Positions 12,820 through 21,158 of a DNA stretch of 64,000 nucleotides are shown in pieces. Origin of the DNA: Nocardioides nitrophenolicus (lineage in GTDB: Bacteria; Actinomycetota; Actinomycetes; Propionibacteriales; Nocardioidaceae). Location: positions 2,294,001 to 2,358,000 of the forward strand of contig NZ_JAFBBY010000001.1 of assembly GCF_016907515.1 (NCBI RefSeq), given 5' to 3'. The notes beneath the pieces are model-generated. The model did no database searches and was not told the origin of the DNA. It saw only the letters and a list, made by a program, of their open reading frames with translations. Position numbers and translations under genes: made by a program. Positions within the stretch are counted from its first letter, which is position 1. Each line of letters begins with the position of its first letter.

Positions 12820-14060
12820 CCGGGCGCCTCCACGCGGAGGTCGTCGAGCCGGCCGAACCGGGGTACGCCGACGACGACCGCGCCCACCAGGCTGCACACC
12901 AGGCCGCCCGAGGCGAGTCGCAGCGCCCACTCCGTGCCGGCGGCGCCCGCGACCACGCCCGCGAGCGCCGCGCCGAGGGGGCTGCCGCCCCAGGCGATGA
13001 GCCGGGCCGTGGTGTTGACCCGGGACTGGAGGTGGTCCGGGGTGACCACCTGGCGGGTGACGATCCCGTTCACGATGAGCGTCGTCATCGCCAGCTGGAG
13101 GACGACGAGCAGCGGCAGGGCGAGGAGCAGGGTGGTGCTCGCGGACAGCGCGAGCAGCGCGGCCAGGGCGACGGCGTACCCCGTCGTCGTGATGACGCCG
13201 ACGCCGGCGCGCCGCTGCAGCCGGGGCAGCGCGAGGCTCGCGAGCAGGGTGCCCACCGCCCCGGCGGCGAACAGCCAGCCCAGCGCCGGGGAGTCGACGT
13301 CGAGGCCGAGCTGCTCGACACCGACCACGACGAGCAGTCCCGAGACCGCGCCGCCGGCGAGGCTGGCGCCGGTGCCGAGCACGGTCAGCCAGCGGACCAC
13401 GGGCGCCGCCCAGAGGTAGCGCAGTCCCTCGGCGACCTCGGTCCGCAGCCGGCGCCCCGCGACGACGTCCGGCGTGGTCTCGCTGCCCGGCCAACGCAGC
13501 CGGGCGACGACGCCCGCGGCGGCGAGGTAGCCGAGCCCGTCGATGCCGAGCGCGAGTGCCGGGGAGGTCGCGGTGACGAGCAGGCCGGCGAGGAGCGGCC
13601 CGACCAGGCCGATGGCGGTGCCCGTGGTGACCAGTGCCGACGTCGCCGAGGCGACCCGGTCGCGGCCGACCAGCTGCGGCACCAGGCCGAAGGAGGCCGC
13701 GTCGGCGAACACGAACAGGCTGGACACCAGCCCCGCGACGACGAGCACGTGCGCGAAGGTCAGCGCGCCGAGCAGGTCGGCCACGGGCACCGTGAGCAGC
13801 GCGAGTCCGCTGAGCGACCCGCTGACGACGAGCACCCGGCGGCGGTTCCAGCGGTCGGCGAGCGCGCCGGCGGGCAGGCCGAACACCAGGTACGGCGCGG
13901 TCTCGGCCGCCGCGACGAGCGCGGTGAGGGTGGCGCTGCCGGTGAGCCGGTAGACGAGGATCGGGAGGGCCACCAGGGTGAGCGCGTTGCCCGTCATCGC
14001 GACCGCCCGGGCGACCAGGAACCGGCGGTACGTCGGGTCCGCCAGTGCCGAGGCGGTCAC
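12816..14060 (-). CDS. MFS exporter of the YcaO RiPP locus
   Basis: This 414-residue major facilitator has about 12 membrane segments and the motif-A-like loop ADRWNRRRVLV after helix 2. The family is that of enterobactin-exporter-like (EntS) and macrolide-exporter-like MFS proteins. The GTG start at 14060 overlaps the YcaO stop (GTGA), so it is the last gene of the five-gene RiPP operon and is the obvious candidate for exporting the mature peptide. Role is inferred from position. Confidence 0.78.
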   Translation of the reverse strand: MTASALADPTYRRFLVARAVAMTGNALTLVALPILVYRLTGSATLTALVAAAETAPYLVFGLPAGALADRWNRRRVLVVSGSLSGLALLTVPVADLLGALTFAHVLVVAGLVSSLFVFADAASFGLVPQLVGRDRVASATSALVTTGTAIGLVGPLLAGLLVTATSPALALGIDGLGYLAAAGVVARLRWPGSETTPDVVAGRRLRTEVAEGLRYLWAAPVVRWLTVLGTGASLAGGAVSGLLVVVGVEQLGLDVDSPALGWLFAAGAVGTLLASLALPRLQRRAGVGVITTTGYAVALAALLALSASTTLLLALPLLVVLQLAMTTLIVNGIVTRQVVTPDHLQSRVNTTARLIAWGGSPLGAALAGVVAGAAGTEWALRLASGGLVCSLVGAVVVGVPRFGRLDDLRVEAPG

Positions 14061-15388
14061 AGGCTGGGCGGGGGCAGCAGGAGCAGGCTCTCGGGCGTCG
14101 GCGGCCGGCCGCCGACCTCCGTCCAGCGTGGCAGCCCGTAGTACGGGAAGCCGGCGGGAGCGTTCGGGACCAGGCCGCGCGCGCAGACCCGGACCACGCG
14201 CAGCGGCGTGCGGGCGACATCGGGTGTGGTGAGCTCGCAGACCACCACCTCGTGGCCGCCGGCGGCCAGCGCCGCGCGGAGCCCGGCCTCGGTGCCGACG
14301 GGGAGGTCGTCGATCCCGACGGTGGCGGCGGGTGCGGTGAACCGAGGCAGCAGCGCGCGCTGCACGGCCGGGTCCAGCCAGACCTGCGCCTGGGCGCCGA
14401 GGTCGCGCACGGCGGCGCACTGGGGGCCGGCCACCGCCAGGTAGTCGCGCCCGGGGCGGTGCGGCAGGTACAGCCCCTCCGACAGGATCCCGGCCGCCAC
14501 GGCGTCGAAGACCCAGCCGTCGGCGTCGAGCAGGCCCTGGGTGAACACCCAGCTGTGGATCGCCTCGAGGGTGGCCTTGAGCGCGGTCTCGGCCGGGTCG
14601 AGCTTGGCGGAGAAGCCGCCCGCCACGATCCCGGTCACCGGGTCGTGGACGACCGCGGCGACCACCGGGACGCCGAACCAGGAGGGCAGGGCCAGCAGGT
14701 GCGGCTCGAGCCGGGACCCGGCGAGGTGGTCGAGTAGGCCGGGCACCGACGCCGGGTCGATGCCGGGCGCGTCGGCCCCGAGATGCCACCACAGCGAGAG
14801 CGCGTCGCGCTCGACCAGCTCCAGCAGCCCGCGCCGGGTGGCGTCGGCGACGCCCTGGCCGGTGGCGATCCCCGCGTAGTTGACGTGGTGCAGGAACGGA
14901 TCACGACGACGCGAGCCGGTGCGCCAGTTGAGGTGCGCCCAGGACGCCGGCACCAGGACCGGCCCGTCGTCGCCGCGTCCCTCGACCCAGGCGATCTCGA
15001 CGTCCTCGGTGAAGCGCGTGAACGGGAACCCGGCGCGCTCGTGCTGCCAGTCGGCGAAGAAGGAGAGGTCCCGGGGGCCGAGCAGTCGATGCCCGGCGTC
15101 GGCCAGCTCGCGCGCGCTCGCCCGGACCAGGCCCGCGGGCACGTAGTTGCCGCAGTAGCGCTCGACCGCCTCGCCGATCGCGGCGATCCGGGCACCGTCG
15201 GGGTCGCCGAAGGTGGTGCCGAGCGAGACCCGGTCGCTGGGCCAGTTGCCGTGGACCCGCGAGTCGGCGACCTCGGCCGTGATGCCGACGTACGCCGGGG
15301 GCAGGCCGGCCAGCCGCTCGACCGGGTGCAGGCCGGTGACGATGCCGAAGTGGGGGTCGACGAGGCTCTCGACGCTCGCGGAGGTCAT
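14057..15388 (-). CDS. YcaO-domain cyclodehydratase
   Basis: This 443-residue YcaO enzyme would use ATP to cyclodehydrate Ser/Thr (or Cys) side chains of the precursor peptide into azolines. ATP/Mg-binding signatures are seen in order: the SLGTTFGDP segment and AAIGEAVERY near residue 75, then TRRGLLELVERDAL near residue 190, and KATLEAIHSW near residue 275. The C-terminus is proline-rich (LLLLPPPSL), as in azoline-forming YcaO proteins where the terminal prolines reach the active site. It follows the S15 hydrolase gene with an ATGA overlap and needs the E1-like partner encoded two genes upstream. Confidence 0.88.
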   Translation of the reverse strand: MTSASVESLVDPHFGIVTGLHPVERLAGLPPAYVGITAEVADSRVHGNWPSDRVSLGTTFGDPDGARIAAIGEAVERYCGNYVPAGLVRASARELADAGHRLLGPRDLSFFADWQHERAGFPFTRFTEDVEIAWVEGRGDDGPVLVPASWAHLNWRTGSRRRDPFLHHVNYAGIATGQGVADATRRGLLELVERDALSLWWHLGADAPGIDPASVPGLLDHLAGSRLEPHLLALPSWFGVPVVAAVVHDPVTGIVAGGFSAKLDPAETALKATLEAIHSWVFTQGLLDADGWVFDAVAAGILSEGLYLPHRPGRDYLAVAGPQCAAVRDLGAQAQVWLDPAVQRALLPRFTAPAATVGIDDLPVGTEAGLRAALAAGGHEVVVCELTTPDVARTPLRVVRVCARGLVPNAPAGFPYYGLPRWTEVGGRPPTPESLLLLPPPSL

Positions 15389-16407
15389 GGGCTCAGCTCC
15401 AGGTGATGGTCCGGGACCGGGCCCGGCGGGTGGGGGGATCGGGCGTAGCGGGGGAAGTCGTCGGCGGTGACCCGGAGCTCGAGCGCGGTGCGCTCGGCCG
15501 GGGCCAGCAGCACCGGGCCGAGGGTGAGACGGCTCCCGAAGGCGGCGCCGTGGGCTATCTCGCGGGTGCTGCCGTCCGGACGACGGACGGCCAGCGACGC
15601 GCACCAGGACACCCCGGGCCGGGCCGCGAGCCGGACCTCGGCCATCGGCGGCGCTCCCTCGTGGCGGCCGCCGGACCGGTCGACCAGGGTGGCGCCGCGG
15701 GGCGGCCGCCCGTCGAGCACCGCGTCGAGCCAGCCCAGGATCCGCCGGGCCCGGGCGGCCCCGGCCAGACCGTGGTCCCACGGTCCCAGGACGAGCCGCG
15801 CCGGGCCGCCCCAGGCCGACCACAGGTCGACGACGTCGTGGGCGAAGTAGTCGTCGGTGCCGCCGATCGCCAGCAGCGGGCAGTCGAGCGCGGCGACGGC
15901 CGCGGCCCGCTCCGCGTCACGGCGCCGGGCGGTGACCACCTCCGCCCACGGGCGTCGGACGTCGTGGGCCAGCCACCAGCCGAGCCGCGAGGCGAGCTGG
16001 AGCACGCCGCCACGGGTACGCGCGGTCTCGCCGAGGCCGAGCGCCGGGACCGCGACGACGACGCCCTCGACCGGCGCCCGGACCGCGGTCGCCAGCGCCG
16101 CGTACGCGCCGTACGACGTGCCCATCAGGACGACCGGGGCGTCGGCCCACGAACGCACCCAGCCGAGCAGGTCGGGCCCGTCGGTGCCGTGCTCCTCGGC
16201 GTACGGGACGAAGGCGCCGGGCGACTCGTGGCGACCGCGGACGTCCTGCACGACGAGGCCGATGCCGTGGGCCGTCCAGCCTCGCGCCTCGGCGGCGTGC
16301 CCGGCGGCGCCGTAGGGCGTGCGGACGACGAGGACCGCCCGAGGCGGCGGCACCGGCAGCCAGACCCGGGTGGCCAGGCCGCCGACGGACGCGCGGAGCT
16401 CCCTCAT
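15385..16407 (-). CDS. Alpha/beta hydrolase of the CocE/NonD (peptidase S15) family
   Basis: This 340-residue protein has the S15-type order of features: VVRTPYG, then VVQDVRGRHES. The nucleophile elbow GTSYGAYAA follows, with acid residue candidate GGTDDYF and histidine in GPWDHGLAG. The C-terminal region (about residues 230-340) fits the beta-sandwich domain of the family. Members hydrolyse X-Pro peptides or esters. In this operon, where genes overlap by ATGA at both ends, it may remove the leader or follower peptide or act on the modified peptide; that role is inferred. No signal peptide is seen, so it acts in the cytoplasm. Confidence 0.8.
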   Translation of the reverse strand: MRELRASVGGLATRVWLPVPPPRAVLVVRTPYGAAGHAAEARGWTAHGIGLVVQDVRGRHESPGAFVPYAEEHGTDGPDLLGWVRSWADAPVVLMGTSYGAYAALATAVRAPVEGVVVAVPALGLGETARTRGGVLQLASRLGWWLAHDVRRPWAEVVTARRRDAERAAAVAALDCPLLAIGGTDDYFAHDVVDLWSAWGGPARLVLGPWDHGLAGAARARRILGWLDAVLDGRPPRGATLVDRSGGRHEGAPPMAEVRLAARPGVSWCASLAVRRPDGSTREIAHGAAFGSRLTLGPVLLAPAERTALELRVTADDFPRYARSPHPPGPVPDHHLELSP

Positions 16408-17117
16408 CGGGGCGCGGGCGGCACGGGCAGGACCGGGTGCCGCGACACGCTCAGCGCGACCAGGTCGACGACCACCGCCTCGTCGGGGGCGGGTGCGGGC
16501 CGCAGCAGCTCGGCCGCGACCTGGACGGCGGCGAGCTCGAGCCCGGGCCCGGCGAGCGGCGGGGCGGCGGAGCGGACGCCGGAGGTCGCGTCGCGGGGCG
16601 CGACCCGGCGATCGCTCGCCCGGTGCACCGTCGCTGCGTGGTGCCGGGCCGCGACCTCGACGGCGGGGACGCCCGGCGGCGACAGGAGGACCCGATGACC
16701 GGCCCGCCAGCAGGCGCGGGTCCCCGCCGGCAGGTCCACCGGGAGGGCGGCGTCGTCGAGCGCCACGACCGCGGCGCCGCCGGGCCCGGGCTCGACCCCC
16801 ATCCGCCGGAGAGCGGCGCGCAGGGCGGTGGCGAGGACGCCGGTCCCCGCGACAGCGATCCGGGGCGGCCGCGGGTCGGCGAGACCGGCGCCCACCAGGG
16901 CGTCGAGCGCGGCACGGGCCACGGGGGTCGCCGGCGGGCGGTCGCGGACGAGGGCGGTGAGGAGGTCGTCGAGCTCGGCACCGGCGAGCGCGACGTGGTG
17001 GTAGTCGTCGCCGGCACGCAGGACATGTCCGTCGGCGGTGGCGTAGAGAGCGACGTCGGCGCGCAGGCGGGCGGACGCCGGGCGGGCGTCGGAGGCGGCG
17101 GGAGGGGTCGGGTTCAT
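16404..17117 (-). CDS. TOMM precursor-binding protein (RRE / E1-like cyclodehydratase partner)
   Basis: This 237-residue protein lies between the precursor gene and the S15 hydrolase gene. The first 80 residues (RADVALYATADGHVLRAG onwards) resemble the winged-helix RRE that binds RiPP leader peptides. Then comes a degenerate Rossmann/ThiF-like part (IAVAGTGVLATAL) without catalytic E1 residues or zinc-binding cysteine pairs. This matches the leader-binding C protein that delivers the precursor to YcaO enzymes in two-protein systems. It is shorter than typical members. The ATG at 17117 has a GA-rich segment upstream, and its stop overlaps the next start. Assignment depends mainly on architecture and neighbours. 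Confidence 0.68.
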   Translation of the reverse strand: MNPTPPAASDARPASARLRADVALYATADGHVLRAGDDYHHVALAGAELDDLLTALVRDRPPATPVARAALDALVGAGLADPRPPRIAVAGTGVLATALRAALRRMGVEPGPGGAAVVALDDAALPVDLPAGTRACWRAGHRVLLSPPGVPAVEVAARHHAATVHRASDRRVAPRDATSGVRSAAPPLAGPGLELAAVQVAAELLRPAPAPDEAVVVDLVALSVSRHPVLPVPPAPR

Positions 17118-17183
17118 CGGGATCTCGTTCCGGGGTCGGCCCCCACGCGCCCGGGACGCGCGGGGGCCGACCGGTGGCACGGG

Positions 17184-17303
17184 TCAGTCGCCCTCGGTGG
17201 CCTCGACCTCGTCGAAGGGGTTCTCGACGAGGGCGTTGCTGTGGCCGGCGCTGTGGGTCGAGAGCTGGGCCCGCTGGCCGATCGGGGTGAAGAACTCGTT
17301 CAT
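17184..17303 (-). CDS. Candidate RiPP precursor peptide, 39 residues
   Basis: The gene begins with ATG 17303 behind AGGAG (17310-17314, 6 bp spacing) and encodes 39 residues. It opens MNEFFTPIGQRAQ, continues LSTHSAGHSNALVE and ends NPFDEVEATEGD. The middle has Ser15, Thr16, Ser18 and Ser22 interleaved with His17 and His21 and no Cys, so YcaO products would be oxazoles or methyloxazoles. The acidic tail (NPFDEVE...) looks like a recognition sequence, which would make it a C-terminal follower and place the core at or near the N-terminus, as in bottromycins. Leader/core order is not settled. It is the first gene of the operon, directly under a Fur-family box, and is too short for many gene callers. 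Confidence 0.72.
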   Translation of the reverse strand: MNEFFTPIGQRAQLSTHSAGHSNALVENPFDEVEATEGD

Positions 17304-17356
17304 CGGTTTCTCCTCTGGGGGATGGGACGCACCCCGCGGATCGGGGGTGCGGACGG

Positions 17357-17386
17357 ACCGTATCCGATAGTGAGAATCATTCTCAA
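17357..17386 (-). promoter_or_regulatory. Fur-family (Zur-like) operator overlapping the RiPP operon promoter
   Basis: TGAGAATCATTCTCA (17371-17385) is a perfect 7-1-7 palindrome of the Zur/Fur type. On the minus strand TTGAGA (17381-17386) serves as -35 and TACGGT (17357-17362) as -10 with 18 bp between. The operator covers the -35, as expected for metal-dependent repression. It also overlaps the stop codon of the substrate-binding protein gene. Confidence 0.75.
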
Positions 17387-18327
17387 CTGCTCTCGCCGAG
17401 ATTCTCGAGAACCGTGTCGAGGACCAGGCCGAGCGAGATGGTGCCGCGGCCGGTCGCCCAGACCGGGGCCTCGACCTCGACGACCCGGCCCTCGCGAGCC
17501 GCCGTCAGCCGCGCCCACACCGGGTCGGACGCCAGCCGCTCACCCAGCGGCTCGGTGTCCGTGGACGCCGAGAACGCCTGCGCGAAGACCAGGTCCGGGT
17601 CGACCTCGGCGATCTGCTCGACCGCGACGCTGGCGAACGGGTCACCGGCCGCGGGCCAGGGGTAGTCGCTCACCTCGGCCAGCAGCGAGCCGACCGGCGT
17701 CTCGACCGAGTCGACCCCGAGACTGCCCGGCTCGCCGTACATCGACAGCGTCGTCAGCCCGCTGCGCGTCGCCGCGGCGGCCTCGACCCGCTCGGTGAAC
17801 GCGTCCGCGCGCTCCGCCGCCCGCTCCTCGGTGCCGGTGAGCTCGCCGACCGTGCGCAGGAAGGCGACCGAGTCCTGCCACGAGCGCGGGTCGACCAGGA
17901 CGAGCGGCGCGTGCGCCTCGACCGCCGGCCGCAGCCCGTCCTGGACGCCGGCCAGGCCGATCACCAGGTCCGGCGTGGCGAGGGCGATGTCCTCGACGTT
18001 CTCCTCGCCGAAGCCGCCGGTGATCTCGCGCATGTCGGCGTCCGGGCCGGCGTAGCGCTCGTCGCGGGCGAGCGCGTCGCGGTAGGCGACCGGCGCGATG
18101 CCGACCTCGGTCAGCGCGTCGACGCAGATCATCGTGAGACAGGCGACGCGCTGGGCCGGCGCGTCGAGGGTGATGGTGGCGCCGGTGTCGTCGGTGACGG
18201 TGATCGACTGCCCGGCCGAGCGCCGGGAGCCGCCGTCGTCGGCGTCGGACGCCCCGCAGGCGGTGAGCGTCGCGGCGGCCACGAGGGCGGCGGGGACGAG
18301 GGCGGCGAGGGCGGTGGGCTTGCGCAT
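17383..18327 (-). CDS. Lipoprotein substrate-binding protein of a ferric-siderophore-type ABC importer
   Basis: This 314-residue lipoprotein has a signal peptide and lipobox (LTAC) near residue 24, followed by an acidic/Ser linker. The rest is a FecB/FepB-like class III binding fold, with ITVTDDTGATITLDAPAQRV at the domain start, TPDLVIGL in the middle and DPDLVFAQAF in the second lobe. It would capture a metal chelate outside the membrane and hand it to the two permeases encoded divergently. AGGAG precedes ATG 18327. The divergent control region contains a Fur-type palindrome. With the precursor gene immediately downstream, it may bind the RiPP-metal complex; this is inferred. Confidence 0.85.
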   Translation of the reverse strand: MRKPTALAALVPAALVAAATLTACGASDADDGGSRRSAGQSITVTDDTGATITLDAPAQRVACLTMICVDALTEVGIAPVAYRDALARDERYAGPDADMREITGGFGEENVEDIALATPDLVIGLAGVQDGLRPAVEAHAPLVLVDPRSWQDSVAFLRTVGELTGTEERAAERADAFTERVEAAAATRSGLTTLSMYGEPGSLGVDSVETPVGSLLAEVSDYPWPAAGDPFASVAVEQIAEVDPDLVFAQAFSASTDTEPLGERLASDPVWARLTAAREGRVVEVEAPVWATGRGTISLGLVLDTVLENLGESS

Positions 18328-18357
18328 GGGAACTCCTGTGGTGAACGATGGAATCGA

Positions 18358-18374
18358 AATGATAATCATTCCCA
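18358..18374. promoter_or_regulatory. Fur-family box between the substrate-binding protein and permease operons
   Basis: AATGATAATCATT (18358-18370) is a perfect 6-1-6 palindrome equal to the core of the Fur consensus. In the shifted register TGATAATCATTCCCA (18360-18374) it also resembles Zur boxes and the operator at 17371. It sits 31 bp upstream of the binding-protein start and overlaps the presumed start codon of the first permease, so it may control both directions. Confidence 0.7.
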
Positions 18375-19378
18375 ACTCGATCGCGACGGCGGTCCCACGG
18401 TCCTCCCCCGCGGTCGTCCTCACCGCCCTCGGCCTCGCGGCCGCGGGCTGCCTGCTCGCCGCGCTGTGCGTCGGGCACCCGGTGCTCGCGCCCGGGACCG
18501 CCGTCGCCGCGCTGCTCGACCCGGACCATCCGCAGCGGGTCACGGTCGGCGAGGTGCGGCTGCCGCGCGCCGTGCTCGGCGCGGTCGCGGGCGGTGGTCT
18601 CGGCCTCAGCGGGCTGCTGCTCCAGGACGCGCTGCGCAACCCGATCGCCGGCCCCGAGCTGCTCGGCGTCTCCTCCGGCGCGGCCGTCGTGGTCGCCACG
18701 ATCGTGGTGCTCGGCCTCGGGGTGCCGCTCGCCCTCCAGCCGTGGCTCGCGCTCGCGGGCGCGCTCGTCGCGGGCGCCGGCGTGCTCCTCGCGATGGGCC
18801 GTACCCGCGCCCCGGACCACGTGGTGCTCGTCGGCGCCGCCGTGTCCGCGGCGTGCGGCGGCCTGGTCGTCGCCGTGGTCGGGCTCGGCACCCAGGGCAA
18901 TGTCGTGGTCCTCTTCCGGTACCTGATGGGCAGCCTGGCCGCGCGCGGCTGGTCCCACGTGGCGACCGTGGCACCGCTGGTCGCGGCCGGCATCCTGGTC
19001 GCCTGGCTGATCCGGCGCCGGGTCGAGGCGCTCACCCTCGGCGACGAGGTGGCGGCCGGGCTCGGCGTCGCGGTGGCGCGGACCCGCGTGCTCGCCGTCG
19101 GCACCGCCGCCCTGCTCGCGGCGGCGGTGGCCTCGGCCTGCGGGCCGGTCGCGTGGGTGGCCCTGCTCGCCCCGCACCTCGCGCGACGCCTGACCGGCAG
19201 CGCCAGCACCCGCCGGGCGCTGGCGCCGACCCTGGCCGTCGGCGGCCTGCTGCTCATGGCGGCCGACCTCGGGGCGCGGCGCCTGCTGTACCCGGTCGAG
19301 GTGCCCGTCGGCATCGTGACCACCCTGGTCGGCGTACCGGCCCTGCTCCTGCTGCGGCCCACCGGACGGCCCCGATGA
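18359..19378 (+). CDS. FecCD-family ABC importer permease 1
   Basis: This 339-residue permease has about 8-10 membrane segments. FecCD signatures include VRLPRAVLGAVAGGGLGLSG, LLQDALRNPIAGPELLGVSSG and the later GPVAWVALLAPHLAR. It forms the membrane channel with the second permease. The start is uncertain: ATG 18359 lies inside the Fur box with a weak GGA upstream, and in-frame GTG codons occur at 18338 and 18341. A leaderless transcript would explain an operator over the start codon. It overlaps the next gene by ATGA. Confidence 0.86.
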   Translation: MIIIPNSIATAVPRSSPAVVLTALGLAAAGCLLAALCVGHPVLAPGTAVAALLDPDHPQRVTVGEVRLPRAVLGAVAGGGLGLSGLLLQDALRNPIAGPELLGVSSGAAVVVATIVVLGLGVPLALQPWLALAGALVAGAGVLLAMGRTRAPDHVVLVGAAVSAACGGLVVAVVGLGTQGNVVVLFRYLMGSLAARGWSHVATVAPLVAAGILVAWLIRRRVEALTLGDEVAAGLGVAVARTRVLAVGTAALLAAAVASACGPVAWVALLAPHLARRLTGSASTRRALAPTLAVGGLLLMAADLGARRLLYPVEVPVGIVTTLVGVPALLLLRPTGRPR

Positions 19379-20376
19379 CCGGCCGTACGACGACCCGGCG
19401 CGCCGGCGCGGTGGTCGCGGGCGGTCTCCTCGCCGGGCTGCTGCTCGTGCTCGCCCACCTGCTGGTCGGCCGCTCCGAGCTGCCCCCGGGCGAGGTGCTG
19501 CGCGCCCTGGTCGGCCGGGCCAGCGAGCCGGTCTACGAGGTGATCGTGCTCGACTACCGGCTGCCGCGGGTCCTCGTGGGCCTGGGCGCGGGCGCGCTGC
19601 TCGCGGTGTCCGGCGTCCTGGTCCAGGCCGTCGTGCGCAACCCGCTCGCCGAGCCGGCGACCACCGGCGTGGGCGCCGGCGCAGCACTCGCGGTCACCGC
19701 CGCACTGGTGCTGTGGCCAGGCCGTCCGCTCGCCTATCCCGCAGCCCTCGTCGGGGCACTCGCCACCGGCGCCGTCCTCTACGCCGTCGGGCGCCGCTCC
19801 CTCGCGGTGGCGGGCGTGCTGCTCGGCGCCGTGCTCGCCGCGATGACCTCCCTGCTGCTCGTGGTCGACTCGGCACCGATCGGCGTGGTGCTGCGCTGGC
19901 TGGTCGGCTCCCTCAACGCCCGCACGCCCCACGACTGGGCCCTGTTGTGGCCTTGGGTCGCGGTGCTCCTCCCCGTCGCCTGGCTGCTCGCCTCGCGACT
20001 CAACGCGTGGGCGCTGGGCGACGCCGTCGCGGTCGGCCTCGGCCTGCGCGCCCGGCCGCTGGTCGCCGTGGTGCTGCTGGTCGCCGTCGGCGCCGCCGCG
20101 GCGGCGATCGCCGCGGCCGGCGCGGTCGCCTTCGTGGGCCTGGTCGCACCGCACGTCGCCCGGCTCTGGGTCGGCGCCGACCACCGGCGGCTGGTGCCGG
20201 TCAGCGCCGTCCTCGGCGCCCTCCTGCTCAGCCTCGCCGACCTGGTCGCGTTCTCGGTCACGATCCGGCTGCCCGGCGTCGCGCCCGACGTCTCGGGGGT
20301 TCCGGTCGGCGCCGTGACCGCCCTCCTCGGCGCACCCGTCCTGATCAGTCTCATCCGCAGGGAGAGCCGCCCATGA
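19375..20376 (+). CDS. FecCD-family ABC importer permease 2
   Basis: This 333-residue permease is homologous in layout to the preceding one. It has YRLPRVLVGLGAGALLAVSG, VQAVVRNPLAEPATTGVGAG and AGAVAFVGLVAPHVARL. The last is the cytoplasmic coupling segment that meets the ATPase. Two different permeases encoded in tandem are usual for siderophore and heme importers of Actinobacteria. ATGA overlaps at both ends place it firmly in the four-gene operon. Confidence 0.88.
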   Translation: MTGRTTTRRAGAVVAGGLLAGLLLVLAHLLVGRSELPPGEVLRALVGRASEPVYEVIVLDYRLPRVLVGLGAGALLAVSGVLVQAVVRNPLAEPATTGVGAGAALAVTAALVLWPGRPLAYPAALVGALATGAVLYAVGRRSLAVAGVLLGAVLAAMTSLLLVVDSAPIGVVLRWLVGSLNARTPHDWALLWPWVAVLLPVAWLLASRLNAWALGDAVAVGLGLRARPLVAVVLLVAVGAAAAAIAAAGAVAFVGLVAPHVARLWVGADHRRLVPVSAVLGALLLSLADLVAFSVTIRLPGVAPDVSGVPVGAVTALLGAPVLISLIRRESRP

Positions 20377-21158
20377 CCACCCCACCCGCCCTCGCCGCCC
20401 GCGGCCTCGACGCCGGTCACGGCCGCCGGGTGGTCGTGCCCGGCCTGGACCTGGAGCTCACCGACGGCTCCGTCACCGCGCTCGTCGGCCCCAACGGATC
20501 AGGCAAGTCGACGCTGCTGATGACCCTCGCCCGGGTGCTCCCACGCCTGGCCGGTGAGCTCCGGCTCGACGGGCGCCCCTACGCCGACCACGGCTCGCGC
20601 GAGATCGCCCGCCGGCTCGGCGTGCTGCCGCAGACCGCGACGGCACCCGCCGGCGCCACCGTGCGCGAGCTGGTCGAGCAGGGTCGCTATCCCCAGCGCG
20701 GGCCGTGGGCGATGCTGCGCCGGACGGACGACGACATGCCCGTCCGGCGCGCGCTCGCGCTGACCGGCCTGACCGCGCTCGCGGACCGTGCCCTCGGCAG
20801 CCTCTCGGGCGGCGAGCGGCAGCGGGCCTGGATCGCGATGACCCTCGCCCAGGAGACCGGAATCCTGCTGCTCGACGAGCCGACGACCTATCTCGACGTA
20901 CGCCATCAGATCGACCTGATGCGGCTGGTGCGTCGGCTCCGCGACGAGCACGCGATGACCGTCGTCATGGTGCTGCACGACCTCAACCAGGCGGCGAGGT
21001 ACGCCGACCGCGTGATCGCGCTCCGCGCCGGACGGGTGCTCGCGGACGGGACGCCGGAGCAGGTGCTGACCGAGGACACGCTCGCCACGGTCTTCGACGT
21101 CGAGGCCCGGGTGCTCACCGACCCGGTCAGCGGCCGGCCGCTGTTCGTCGCCCGATGA
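20373..21158 (+). CDS. ABC importer ATPase (FepC/FecE-like)
   Basis: This 261-residue ATP-binding subunit has Walker A GPNGSGKSTLL near residue 38, a Q-loop in LGVLPQTAT, the signature LSGGERQRAW, Walker B ILLLDEPTTYLDV and the switch histidine in MVLHDLNQA. The QGRYPQRG segment is typical of ferric-siderophore import ATPases. It energises uptake through the two FecCD permeases. Its stop overlaps the start of the SagB-type dehydrogenase gene. Confidence 0.9.
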   Translation: MTTPPALAARGLDAGHGRRVVVPGLDLELTDGSVTALVGPNGSGKSTLLMTLARVLPRLAGELRLDGRPYADHGSREIARRLGVLPQTATAPAGATVRELVEQGRYPQRGPWAMLRRTDDDMPVRRALALTGLTALADRALGSLSGGERQRAWIAMTLAQETGILLLDEPTTYLDVRHQIDLMRLVRRLRDEHAMTVVMVLHDLNQAARYADRVIALRAGRVLADGTPEQVLTEDTLATVFDVEARVLTDPVSGRPLFVAR

